Source of the DNA: Methylotenera_A sp031369365
GTDB lineage: Bacteria > Pseudomonadota > Gammaproteobacteria > Burkholderiales > Methylophilaceae
DNA length: 64,000 bases
Direction: 5' to 3'
NCBI GenBank assembly: GCA_031369365.1
Contig: JANMOP010000080.1
Span: 40,438-104,437, forward strand
Shown: positions 8,309 through 14,943 of the stretch, piece by piece
Numbering within the stretch: the first letter of the stretch is position 1
How the letters are laid out: every line of letters starts with the position of its first letter
Translations under genes and position numbers: made by a program
The notes under the pieces: generated by a model
Seen by the model: only the letters and a program-made list of their open reading frames with translations
The model's database searches: none
What the model was told of the DNA's origin: nothing

Positions 8309-8833
8309 ATGAAAAAGTTTTTAGCATTGCTTGCCTTAGCAATTTTGCCACTTAGCGCAGCAGCGCATGGCCCCAGCCCACAAAAAGTAGAAAAAACCAT
8401 CACCATTAAAGCACCACCAGCCAAAGTGTGGGCAATGGTGAAAGACTTTGGCAACATGCACAGTTGGCATCCAGCCATTGCCAGCACCAAATTAGAGAAA
8501 AAAGGCGAAGAAACGTTTAGAACGCTCACATTAAAATCTGGCGGCGATATTTATGAAAAACTTCGCAGCGCTGATGACGCGGCCATGAAGATGAAATATG
8601 AAATCGTCAGTGGCGTAGCGCCTGTGGCCGATTACAACGCATTTATGACTGTAACCGCTGGCCCAGGCGCTGGTGAAAGCACGGTCACATGGGTAGGTCG
8701 CTTTTATCGTACTTATAAATTAAACCCACCTATACCAGCAGGCCAAGATGACGAAACTGCGGTGAGCTTTATCACTGGCGTGTTTGATAGCGGTTTAGCT
8801 GGCTTAAAAAAGGCTGCCGAAAACTCAAAGTAA
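8309..8833 (+). CDS. Exported SRPBCC-fold protein, MxaD-like
   Basis: A 174-residue protein with a clear signal peptide (MKKFLALLALAILPLSAAAHG), so probably periplasmic. The mature part matches the START/SRPBCC layout: strand ITIKAPPAKVWAMVKDFGNMHSWHPAI, central strands with the GGDIYEKL turn, and the C-terminal helix FDSGLAGLKKAAEN. The closest family I recall is MxaD, a periplasmic protein said to stimulate electron transfer between methanol dehydrogenase and its cytochrome in methylotrophs; xoxJ/mxaF genes are not in the window. GGAG lies upstream of the ATG. The name is a family-level call; function here is inferred. Confidence 0.75.
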   Translation: MKKFLALLALAILPLSAAAHGPSPQKVEKTITIKAPPAKVWAMVKDFGNMHSWHPAIASTKLEKKGEETFRTLTLKSGGDIYEKLRSADDAAMKMKYEIVSGVAPVADYNAFMTVTAGPGAGESTVTWVGRFYRTYKLNPPIPAGQDDETAVSFITGVFDSGLAGLKKAAENSK

Positions 8834-8905
8834 CAAGCCAGGCAACTGGCGCAACATCTAAATCATCAAGCAGCAAAAAACCTTGGTGGAAGTTTTGGTA
8901 ACACT

Positions 8906-8960
8906 CTAGGAGCGGCGACTCGCCACGATAAAACATCGGTACGAAGGCGTGCCTCCTACA
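8906..8960. repeat. REP-like palindrome (GTAGCGGCGACTCGCCGCGA family)
   Basis: TAGGAGCGGCGACTCGCCACG is followed by ATCGGTACGAAGGCGTGCCT and CCTAC. Same two-hairpin design as 6350 and 8069. It lies downstream of the MxaD-like gene. Confidence 0.65.
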
Positions 8961-9179
8961 CGCCATTAGGAACGTCTAGTAGCAGCGAACAAAGTATAGC
9001 ACTAACTATTATCGCTTCGGGGCTGCAAGCCCCTCCTACAAAAACCAAGCCAAAGGTAACCTCGATGCACTGAAATGAAATCAAGGTTTAACGTTAACAA
9101 CAATAACCCCTGCATTTTGCGGGGTTTTGTTTTGCGCGTCACCTATATCCACAATTATCACTGAGGCTACCAGTTTCAC

Positions 9180-9320
9180 CGTCATTGCAAGGAACTACGT
9201 GAGGAAGCAATCCACACGACCGTCATTGCGAGGAACAGCGTGACGAAGCAATCTATTATAAATATTTCAAGAAAATACTAGATTGCCACGCCTAAATTAA
9301 ACCTTAGGCTCGCAATGACA
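9180..9320. repeat. CGTCATTGCGAGG inverted-repeat element
   Basis: Two direct units (CGTCATTGCAAGGAACTACG and CGTCATTGCGAGGAACAGCG, each ending GAAGCAATC) are opposed about 60 bases on by AGATTGCCACG and GGCTCGCAATGAC. It belongs to the same wider family as 24632 and 59328. Confidence 0.65.
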
Positions 9321-9512
9321 GCAAAATGGGTGACATAAATTGTAGGTGATGACACTTTTTGTCAGTTAATTTTTTAAAAAGCTGGTGCAACCCCGCTTTT
9401 TTGATTGCTTAATTTACATGCCTTTACAATTAAGTTTAAAACAACCCATTAATTACAAACAATAAAATATTTATTTATTTAAAAACAACTAGTTAAATGC
9501 ATATAAGCAAAG

Positions 9513-9530
9513 TTGGCACAGCCGTTGCTA
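9513..9530 (+). promoter_or_regulatory. Sigma-54 (RpoN) promoter of pilA copy 1
   Basis: TTGGCACAGCCGTTGCTA matches the -24/-12 consensus TTGGCACRNNNNTTGCW at every fixed position with correct GC-to-GC spacing. The pilin ATG is about 92 bases downstream. Type IV pilin genes are classically RpoN/PilR-dependent, so this is a strong call. Confidence 0.9.
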
Positions 9531-9621
9531 ATGGTTATTTAAGCACTGGTATCAACAACTTAAACAGTGTTTGATTATTATGTGTATTTATTACTCTGTT
9601 TTTTTACTAAAGGAATTTAAA

Positions 9622-10008
9622 ATGAAACAAATCCAAAAAGGTTTTACCTTAATTGAGCTGATGATTGTAATTGCAATTATCGGTATTTTGGCTGCAGTTG
9701 CTTTGCCGCAATACAAAAACTACACGCAAAAGTCTGCAAACTCTGCATGTCTTTCTGAGGCAACTGGTTACGTACGCGGTGCTACTGCTGCTATCGGCAA
9801 TGCTGACCTAGCTTTATGGCCAGCCATCACTGTGAGTGCTTGCAGAACCGCTTACCCAACAGCACCAGCTAGCTTAGCTGCCCTTGCTGCTTTAGCGGGA
9901 ACTACTTACAGCAATGTCCCAAAAGCACCTGGTGGTGTTGTACCTGGCACTACTACAGCGGTAGCCGTGGCATGCCCTTACGATACTGGTAACTGCTCAG
10001 TTAGCTAA
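9622..10008 (+). CDS. pilA: Type IV major pilin, copy 1
   Basis: A 128-residue prepilin. Leader MKQIQKG ends in Gly before the processed Phe; the mature N terminus FTLIELMIVIAIIGILAAVALPQYKNY has the conserved Glu5 and the hydrophobic assembly helix. The rest is short and Ala/Thr/Pro-rich, with four Cys; the last pair forms a small CPYDTGNC loop two or three residues from the end. The C-terminal residue is Ser. I chose ATG 9622 because AAAGGAA lies seven bases upstream; an upstream in-frame start at 9571 would add 17 residues before the leader. A sigma-54 promoter lies upstream, a terminator downstream, and a near-identical copy follows. Confidence 0.95.
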   Translation: MKQIQKGFTLIELMIVIAIIGILAAVALPQYKNYTQKSANSACLSEATGYVRGATAAIGNADLALWPAITVSACRTAYPTAPASLAALAALAGTTYSNVPKAPGGVVPGTTTAVAVACPYDTGNCSVS

Positions 10009-10026
10009 TTAATTAGTGATGCTTTT

Positions 10027-10060
10027 AAAAAAGCAGGGTAAATCCTGCTTTTTTAATTTT
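10027..10060 (+). terminator. Terminator after pilA copy 1
   Basis: AAAAAAGCAGG / CCTGCTTTTTT stem with a GTAAAT loop and trailing T run, 20 bases past the stop. It separates the two pilin copies into independent units. Confidence 0.85.
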
Positions 10061-10163
10061 AATTTACACACGTTAACAATTAAGCCTTAAAAACACCTAC
10101 CAATTATCTTCAAAGAAATATTTATATTTTTAGAATCATTGCTTTATGTATTTAAAAGCAAAG

Positions 10164-10180
10164 TTGGCACAGCTGTTGCT
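10164..10180 (+). promoter_or_regulatory. Sigma-54 (RpoN) promoter of pilA copy 2
   Basis: TTGGCACAGCTGTTGCT is again a full match to the RpoN -24/-12 consensus, at the same distance from the second pilin as copy 1. The flanking 110 bases down to the ATG are nearly identical in the two copies. Confidence 0.9.
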
Positions 10181-10272
10181 CATACTTATTTAAGCACTAG
10201 TATCAACTATTTAACAGTGTTTGATTAATATGTGTATTTATTACTCTGTTTTTTTTACTAAAGGAATTTAAA

Positions 10273-10659
10273 ATGAAACAAATCCAAAAAGGTTTTACCC
10301 TAATCGAGTTGATGATTGTAATTGCAATTATTGGTATTTTGGCAGCGGTTGCTTTGCCACAATACAAAAACTACACACAAAAATCTGCAAACTCTGCCTG
10401 TCTTTCTGAAGCGACTGGTTACGTGCGTGGCGCTACTGCTGCTATCGGCAATGCTGACCTAGCTTTATGGCCAACAATCACAGTCAGTGCTTGCACTACT
10501 GCTTACCCAGCTGCACCAACTACCTTAGCTTTATTGGCTGCTTTAGCGGGTACTACTTACAGCAATGTCCCAAAAGCACCTGGTGGTGTTGTACCTGGCA
10601 CTACTACAGCGGTAGCCGTGGCATGCCCTTACGATACTGGCAACTGCTCAATTAGCTAA
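10273..10659 (+). CDS. pilA: Type IV major pilin, copy 2
   Basis: A tandem duplicate of the first pilin, also 128 residues, with the same leader, mature helix, four Cys and C-terminal Ser. Amino-acid differences cluster in the middle: Ala to Thr after LWP, Arg to Thr after SAC, changes in TAYPAAPTTLALLA, and SVS to SIS at the end. Many other differences are silent, so the copies have diverged under selection for the same protein. The same AAAGGAATTTAAA ribosome site precedes the ATG. It has its own promoter and terminator, and the O-antigen-ligase-like gene follows 140 bases on. Confidence 0.95.
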   Translation: MKQIQKGFTLIELMIVIAIIGILAAVALPQYKNYTQKSANSACLSEATGYVRGATAAIGNADLALWPTITVSACTTAYPAAPTTLALLAALAGTTYSNVPKAPGGVVPGTTTAVAVACPYDTGNCSIS

Positions 10660-10674
10660 TTAATTAGTGATACT

Positions 10675-10705
10675 TTTAAAAAAGAGGCTTTAGCCTCTTT
10701 TTTAT
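10675..10705 (+). terminator. Terminator after pilA copy 2
   Basis: AAAAAAGAGGC / GCCTCTTTTTT stem with a TTTA loop and T run. The stem sequence differs from that of copy 1, but position and design are the same. Confidence 0.85.
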
Positions 10706-10798
10706 TGCCTGTCACTTTCAGCAATCTATCGTTTTATTGCCTAATGTGTTATTTTACTTTATAAATTTTAAAACAAAATTATCAATTCAGGTCTCATT

Positions 10799-12220
10799 AT
10801 GCTTCGTGTTAGCCCGCTAGCCTCGTTAAAATTTCTTATTTTTGCTGCTTTTATCGTTATCATCAGCTTATCGCCCAGCTTAAATATCATCCCTAAAAGT
10901 CTGATTGTGACTAGCTTCCATGATAGCCAACGTCTCATCCAATTGTTGCTCGTGGGACTGGTGTTGCTGCACAGCATTATTTTTTACAAACACGAAAGAA
11001 GTTTTGCTGTAAGTGCTCACTTGCGTTATGCGCTATATGTGCTGATTACACTCGCCATTATTTCATCATGCTTAGCCAAATCACCTCGTCATGCTGTTGT
11101 TGAAACTTCTTTGTTTGCAGGATTAAGTTACCTTGCATTATATATTGGACGTTTGTACCATGAGGATAAAACACTATTAATTAAACGACTCGTTTACGCA
11201 TTTTGGGCGGGCATTTTGTTATATATGGTTTCTTTTTATGTGGGCTATATTACTGCCACTACTTTTAATACATCTAAACCTTGGCCAGCACTGTTAACCG
11301 GTTTTAGCAGTATCCGTTCTTTCAATCAGTATCAACTGTGGGGTTTGGGCTTAATCTACTTACCTTTATTAGCTTTTGATTTTAAAACTGCATATACACG
11401 CCGCTACTTACATGTAGCTTTGATTTTTTGGTGGGTTATATTATTTTATTCCACCTCGCGCGGCGCATTATTGGCCTGGGGTTTTGGCACATTAGGCACT
11501 GCTTTAATATACAGAAAGCTAGCATGGCCATTTATACGCTTGCAGCTTATGCACATCGCTGTTGGCTATTTTGCTTATGTCATCTTATTTCAAATCATTC
11601 CTAGTTTAATAGGTTCTGCCCTAGTCACAGGAACGATTATGAGAAATACGACAAGTGACCGTATCGGATTATGGAACCTGTCACTCAACTTAATTCAAGA
11701 TCACCCTGTTTTTGGTGTTGGCTCGATGCATTTTGCTTGGTATAACCCTACGGTGGCACACCCACATAACAGTGTGCTGCAACTAATGCTGGAATGGGGA
11801 TTGCCAGCAACTTTTATTATTTTAACAATTGCTGGCTATGGTATTTACTGTTGGCTCAAGAAATTTAATTTAATTAACCTAAAAACACAAACTAAACTTG
11901 AAAACAACTTAGCAATCATCTTATTTTTTACAATGATTACCAACGCTGCATATTCATTGGTGGACGGCGTCATTGTAATGCCGCTTAGTCAGGTCATGAT
12001 GTTTACAATAATCGGATTAATGATAGCTTATTATTTTGATGGCCGTTTAACAGAAGCTAAACAAATAAATTTATTTAGACGTGCTTTTGCTGGCATTGTA
12101 TTGATTACTTTAGCTTGGTCCACTCTACCTGAAATATTACAAAGCGCGACTGGTAGCGAAAAAAGGTTTTCTGTAGGTTACACCGCAGTAGGCCCTCGCT
12201 TATGGTTAGAAGTTAAGTGA
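10799..12220 (+). CDS. O-antigen-ligase-family membrane protein, probable pilin glycosyltransferase
   Basis: A 473-residue integral membrane protein with roughly 11-12 hydrophobic segments and a large periplasmic loop in the second half. The loop carries the Wzy_C/WaaL-type signature: TSDRIGLWNLSLNLIQDHPVFGVGSMHF and then HPHNSVLQLMLEWG, with the essential His of the ligase family. Position right after the pilin genes, and pilins that end in Ser, match the Pseudomonas TfpO/PilO arrangement, where such a protein moves an O-antigen unit to the C-terminal Ser of pilin. That role is inferred from context; an O-antigen polymerase or ligase is the alternative. It lacks a strong ribosome site. Confidence 0.8.
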   Translation: MLRVSPLASLKFLIFAAFIVIISLSPSLNIIPKSLIVTSFHDSQRLIQLLLVGLVLLHSIIFYKHERSFAVSAHLRYALYVLITLAIISSCLAKSPRHAVVETSLFAGLSYLALYIGRLYHEDKTLLIKRLVYAFWAGILLYMVSFYVGYITATTFNTSKPWPALLTGFSSIRSFNQYQLWGLGLIYLPLLAFDFKTAYTRRYLHVALIFWWVILFYSTSRGALLAWGFGTLGTALIYRKLAWPFIRLQLMHIAVGYFAYVILFQIIPSLIGSALVTGTIMRNTTSDRIGLWNLSLNLIQDHPVFGVGSMHFAWYNPTVAHPHNSVLQLMLEWGLPATFIILTIAGYGIYCWLKKFNLINLKTQTKLENNLAIILFFTMITNAAYSLVDGVIVMPLSQVMMFTIIGLMIAYYFDGRLTEAKQINLFRRAFAGIVLITLAWSTLPEILQSATGSEKRFSVGYTAVGPRLWLEVK

Positions 12221-12270
12221 TGTTATTACAGTTGCAAACTAAAAATTTTGTTTTTGTGCGTCAGCATTGC

Positions 12271-12325
12271 CCTCGATTATCATCGAGGCTACAAAAAAAG
12301 CTTTTCAAATAAAAGGCTTTTTTAC
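12271..12325 (+). terminator. Hairpins and terminator after the ligase-like gene
   Basis: A CCTCGAT-TATC-ATCGAGG hairpin is followed by AAAAAAGCTTTT / AAAAGGCTTTTTT with a T run. It ends the pilin island before vapBC. Confidence 0.7.
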
Positions 12326-12379
12326 GTTTGCGGACTTATCCTTCCTTAAGTTTCATAAAAGAGCAAAGCTGGACTTAAC

Positions 12380-12406
12380 ATTATCCTTACTATAAAGTAA
12401 GATAAT
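12380..12406. promoter_or_regulatory. Probable VapB operator palindrome
   Basis: ATTATCCTTACT and AGTAAGATAAT form an imperfect inverted repeat (one base bulged) around a short A/T spacer, 22 bases before the antitoxin ATG and overlapping the likely promoter. Toxin-antitoxin pairs of this type bind such operators to repress themselves. Confidence 0.6.
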
Positions 12407-12427
12407 TGTTTTTATGAAAGGAATTGT

Positions 12428-12670
12428 ATGTCAACCGCAACACTCACCAGCAAAGGGCAAATTACTATTCCTGCGGCAGTAAGGGCATCATTGGGTTTAG
12501 AGTCTGGCAGTAGAATCGAGTTTGTAGAGGCAAGCAACGGGCAGTATTTGATTGTTGCAGCAACAAGTCCAGTGCAAGCGCTTAAAGGTTTGCTGCGTAA
12601 GCCAGATATTGCCGTTACTATCGCGCAAATGAATCAGGCAATTGCATCTAGCGGCGCAGGTTTGTTATGA
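12428..12670 (+). CDS. AbrB/SpoVT-type antitoxin of a VapBC pair
   Basis: An 80-residue protein with an N-terminal swapped-hairpin AbrB fold (ATLTSKGQITIPAAVRASLGLESGSRIEFVE), the DNA-binding half of this antitoxin class. The C-terminal half (LKGLLRKPDIAVTIAQMNQAI) probably wraps the toxin. AAAGGAA precedes the ATG. It overlaps the toxin gene by four bases (ATGA), which couples translation. A palindrome upstream is a plausible operator. Confidence 0.88.
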   Translation: MSTATLTSKGQITIPAAVRASLGLESGSRIEFVEASNGQYLIVAATSPVQALKGLLRKPDIAVTIAQMNQAIASSGAGLL

Positions 12671-13062
12671 TTGGATTAGATACCAATGTATTAGTGCGCT
12701 ATATTGTACAAGATGATATCGTGCAATCTGCAAAAGCCACTCAACTCATTGAATCGTTATCTGCAGAAACCCCTGGCTTTATTACGCTAGTCAGTATTGT
12801 AGAGCTGGTTTGGGTAATGCAGGGTTGCTATAAGGCAACAAAAGAAGAATGTGTTGCAGTGTTGCAAACTCTTTTGCACACCCGTGAAATATTACTAGAG
12901 AATGCAGAAGTAATCGTGATGGCAACAAATCAATATTCAGCTTCAAGTGCTGATTTTGCAGATTGTTTGATTGAACGCTCGGCAAACTATGCCAAATGTT
13001 CTTGCACCATAACATTCGACAATAATGCAGCCAAAACAGCTGGTATGCTTTTAATTGAATAA
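12667..13062 (+). CDS. PIN-domain toxin (VapC-type RNase)
   Basis: A 131-residue PIN-domain protein, expected to be an Mg-dependent endoribonuclease held in check by the preceding antitoxin. The acidic site is intact: Asp5 in MIGLDTNVLVRY, Glu46 in SIVELVWV, Asp96 and Asp99 in SSADFADCLIE, with the FDNNAAK end strand. The RNA target cannot be read from sequence. Overlap with the antitoxin is four bases. It stops 10 bases before the convergent cyclic-nucleotide cassette. Confidence 0.88.
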   Translation: MIGLDTNVLVRYIVQDDIVQSAKATQLIESLSAETPGFITLVSIVELVWVMQGCYKATKEECVAVLQTLLHTREILLENAEVIVMATNQYSASSADFADCLIERSANYAKCSCTITFDNNAAKTAGMLLIE

Positions 13063-13072
13063 GTCTGTGTAT

Positions 13073-14134
13073 TTATGCCCCTCGCGTGCCGCCCTGTAAC
13101 ACAACCGCCTGCAATCCAAACTGTGCCAATATAAACGCGGCGGCGCTGCTACGGCGGCCTGTTTGGCAATATACGATATACTCTTTTGTATTATCTAATT
13201 GCGGAATAAAGCCCCGCAGCTCGTGTAAGGGCGCACTGATTGCGCCTTTTAAATGATCGTAGGCGTATTCGGTAGCAAAGCGCACATCTAGCATTACCGC
13301 GCCTGTAGTGACTTTGGTTTTGGCCTCTGTCATAGTCACGGTGTTTATCACGGGGGCTTTGAGTAGCTCGATAAAATCTTGTTTTTTAAGACGTAATAAT
13401 TGGCCATCGGTTTTCATGGTCACTGTTGCGTTGCGTTTGGTATCTGAAACTAAGGCCTCTTCACCAAAACCTGCGCCGTTAGAGATTTCTGCTAACACTA
13501 CTTCTCGATATTCTTTTACACGGGTAACAACGGCTGCGCCTTGTTGAATTAAATAATAATAATCGCCCTCTTGGCCTTGCGTGATGATGCGCTGCCCTGC
13601 CTCTACATTTTTTAGCTCTAAGCGTTCAAACATGGCTTCGATATTAGCTGCTGGCAGTTTTGCAAATACGCCATTTTGCAACTTAAACGCGTTAAAACTG
13701 GCTGCGTCTAGCTTCCATTCACTGCTCGATTGCACTTGCTTGCTTTGTGCTTGCGGATAACCAGAGAGCTGATCCCAGGTCATCATAATATCGAGCAGAT
13801 CCATATCGATACGCACCACCTCAATCGGTGTAAGTGCAATCGTATCTTTAATTTGCAAGCGACCAGTATCTATGGGGTGTTTGGCGGCATCGGTACCCGC
13901 GCGTAAAACGAGCTTTTTGCCGTTATCATAGCGAATACCCAAATCGCCCGTCACCAAATATAGCGCTTGCGTGCCATTGGTATTCATACGGGTTGGGTCT
14001 AAATCTTGGCTAATTTTATCCACAAAACACACCGCTGCTAGCTCTTCTAAGCGATTAGGTGATAGTCTTGCTACCGGCTCAAATAATGACAATATAGCTT
14101 TATCTATAGCCACTGGTTTGTTAGGCTCAGCCAT
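13073..14134 (-). CDS. Cyclic-nucleotide-binding domain fused to rhodanese
   Basis: A 353-residue soluble protein. Residues about 15-125 look like a degenerate cyclic-nucleotide-binding fold. Residues about 155-262 form a second, complete one, with a phosphate-binding cassette FGEEALVSDTKRNATV (Glu and Arg that hold cAMP/cGMP are present). Residues about 268-353 are a rhodanese domain with the active loop CQTGRRS, Cys323. There is no helix-turn-helix, so it is not a CRP-type regulator. It probably links a nucleotide signal to sulfur-transfer or redox chemistry. It is the last gene after a cyclase and a phosphodiesterase (19-base gap). AGGA precedes the ATG. Confidence 0.85.
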   Translation of the reverse strand: MAEPNKPVAIDKAILSLFEPVARLSPNRLEELAAVCFVDKISQDLDPTRMNTNGTQALYLVTGDLGIRYDNGKKLVLRAGTDAAKHPIDTGRLQIKDTIALTPIEVVRIDMDLLDIMMTWDQLSGYPQAQSKQVQSSSEWKLDAASFNAFKLQNGVFAKLPAANIEAMFERLELKNVEAGQRIITQGQEGDYYYLIQQGAAVVTRVKEYREVVLAEISNGAGFGEEALVSDTKRNATVTMKTDGQLLRLKKQDFIELLKAPVINTVTMTEAKTKVTTGAVMLDVRFATEYAYDHLKGAISAPLHELRGFIPQLDNTKEYIVYCQTGRRSSAAAFILAQFGLQAVVLQGGTRGA

Positions 14135-14153
14135 GTTTAATTCCTGTCATTTT

Positions 14154-14918
14154 TTAAAACTCAAACAACTGTTGATGTTGCAGTGCTTGGCAGTGCTGGG
14201 TTTTGAGATGCGCAGCAATTTCTTGCATAATTTTCACATCTTCGCCTGGTTTTAAGTGCGTAATAAAAGTTTCTGGTTGGCTTTGACATTGCGCCAATTC
14301 ACCCGCAAGCGTATTGGGGCATAAATGCTTTGAAAGCACCGCCAATTCTGCATCTGCATTACTAAATGCAGTTTCTATAATTAAATATTTTAAATTTTCT
14401 ATTTTATTCACTTGCTGCCAAAACGCTGGGCTACCCGCAGTGTCACCAGTAAAAACTAAACTGTGCGCGCCACTATCTATTTGGTAGCCCACCGCTGGCA
14501 CAGTATGATTGGCAGGCAGCGCAGTCAAAGTTTTACGGTTAACGCACACAGGCTCACCCACAGCAATTTCCTTATAAACAAGAAAAGGCGCAGTTATATC
14601 AGGAATTTTACTAAAATCTGGCCATATCAACCAATTAAAAACATGCTGTTTTAAAATATGAATCACTTCGGCAGTGGCGTGCAGCGTAACTGGTTTCTCA
14701 CGCCAACCTATGGCGGTATCTAGCAGCAAAGGAATAGAGGCGATATGATCCATGTGCGAGTGCGTGACAAAAATATGGTCAATTTTTAGCAACGCTTCAA
14801 ACGACAAATCGCTCACTCCCGTACCTGCGTCAATCAACACATCGTCGTCAATGAGCAAGGAAGTGGTACGCATGGCACCGCCTATTCCGCCGCTACAACC
14901 TAATACTTTTATCTGCAT
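14154..14918 (-). CDS. Metallo-beta-lactamase-fold protein, probable 3',5'-cyclic-nucleotide phosphodiesterase
   Basis: A 254-residue MBL-fold hydrolase. The di-zinc motif THSHMDH is at residues 52-58 (His53, His55, Asp57, His58); further ligands are likely His in ALPANHTVPAVGY, Asp in LVFTGDTAGS and His in THLKPGED. The NHTVPAVGY, GDTAGSPAFW and LIIETAF stretches recall class II cyclic-nucleotide phosphodiesterases rather than glyoxalase II or RNase Z. It lies between a class III cyclase and a cyclic-nucleotide-binding protein, 25 and 19 bases apart, which strongly supports that role. Substrate (cAMP or cGMP) is not determined. Confidence 0.82.
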   Translation of the reverse strand: MQIKVLGCSGGIGGAMRTTSLLIDDDVLIDAGTGVSDLSFEALLKIDHIFVTHSHMDHIASIPLLLDTAIGWREKPVTLHATAEVIHILKQHVFNWLIWPDFSKIPDITAPFLVYKEIAVGEPVCVNRKTLTALPANHTVPAVGYQIDSGAHSLVFTGDTAGSPAFWQQVNKIENLKYLIIETAFSNADAELAVLSKHLCPNTLAGELAQCQSQPETFITHLKPGEDVKIMQEIAAHLKTQHCQALQHQQLFEF

Positions 14919-14943
14919 ATTTTGCTCTTAGCTAATTTCATAT

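Larger units (their letters stand above)
8834..9512. other. Gene-free region packed with repeats
   Basis: No credible gene in this stretch before the pilin promoter. It holds a REP-like unit at 8906-8960 (GGAGCGGCGACTCGCCACGA), a GC-rich hairpin at about 9014-9041 (CTTCGGGGCTGCAAGCCCCTCC), a terminator-like hairpin at 9105-9132 (AACCCC...GGGGTT, then T-rich), two CGTCATTGCRAGGAA units with a distal inverted arm (9180-9320), and a further terminator-like hairpin at about 9378-9402 (AAAAAGC...GCTTTTTT). Confidence 0.7.

Noticed and set aside
9125..12292. Flanking similar sequences as phage-type att sites
   Set aside because: No integrase, only about three-quarters identity, and no tRNA gene nearby.
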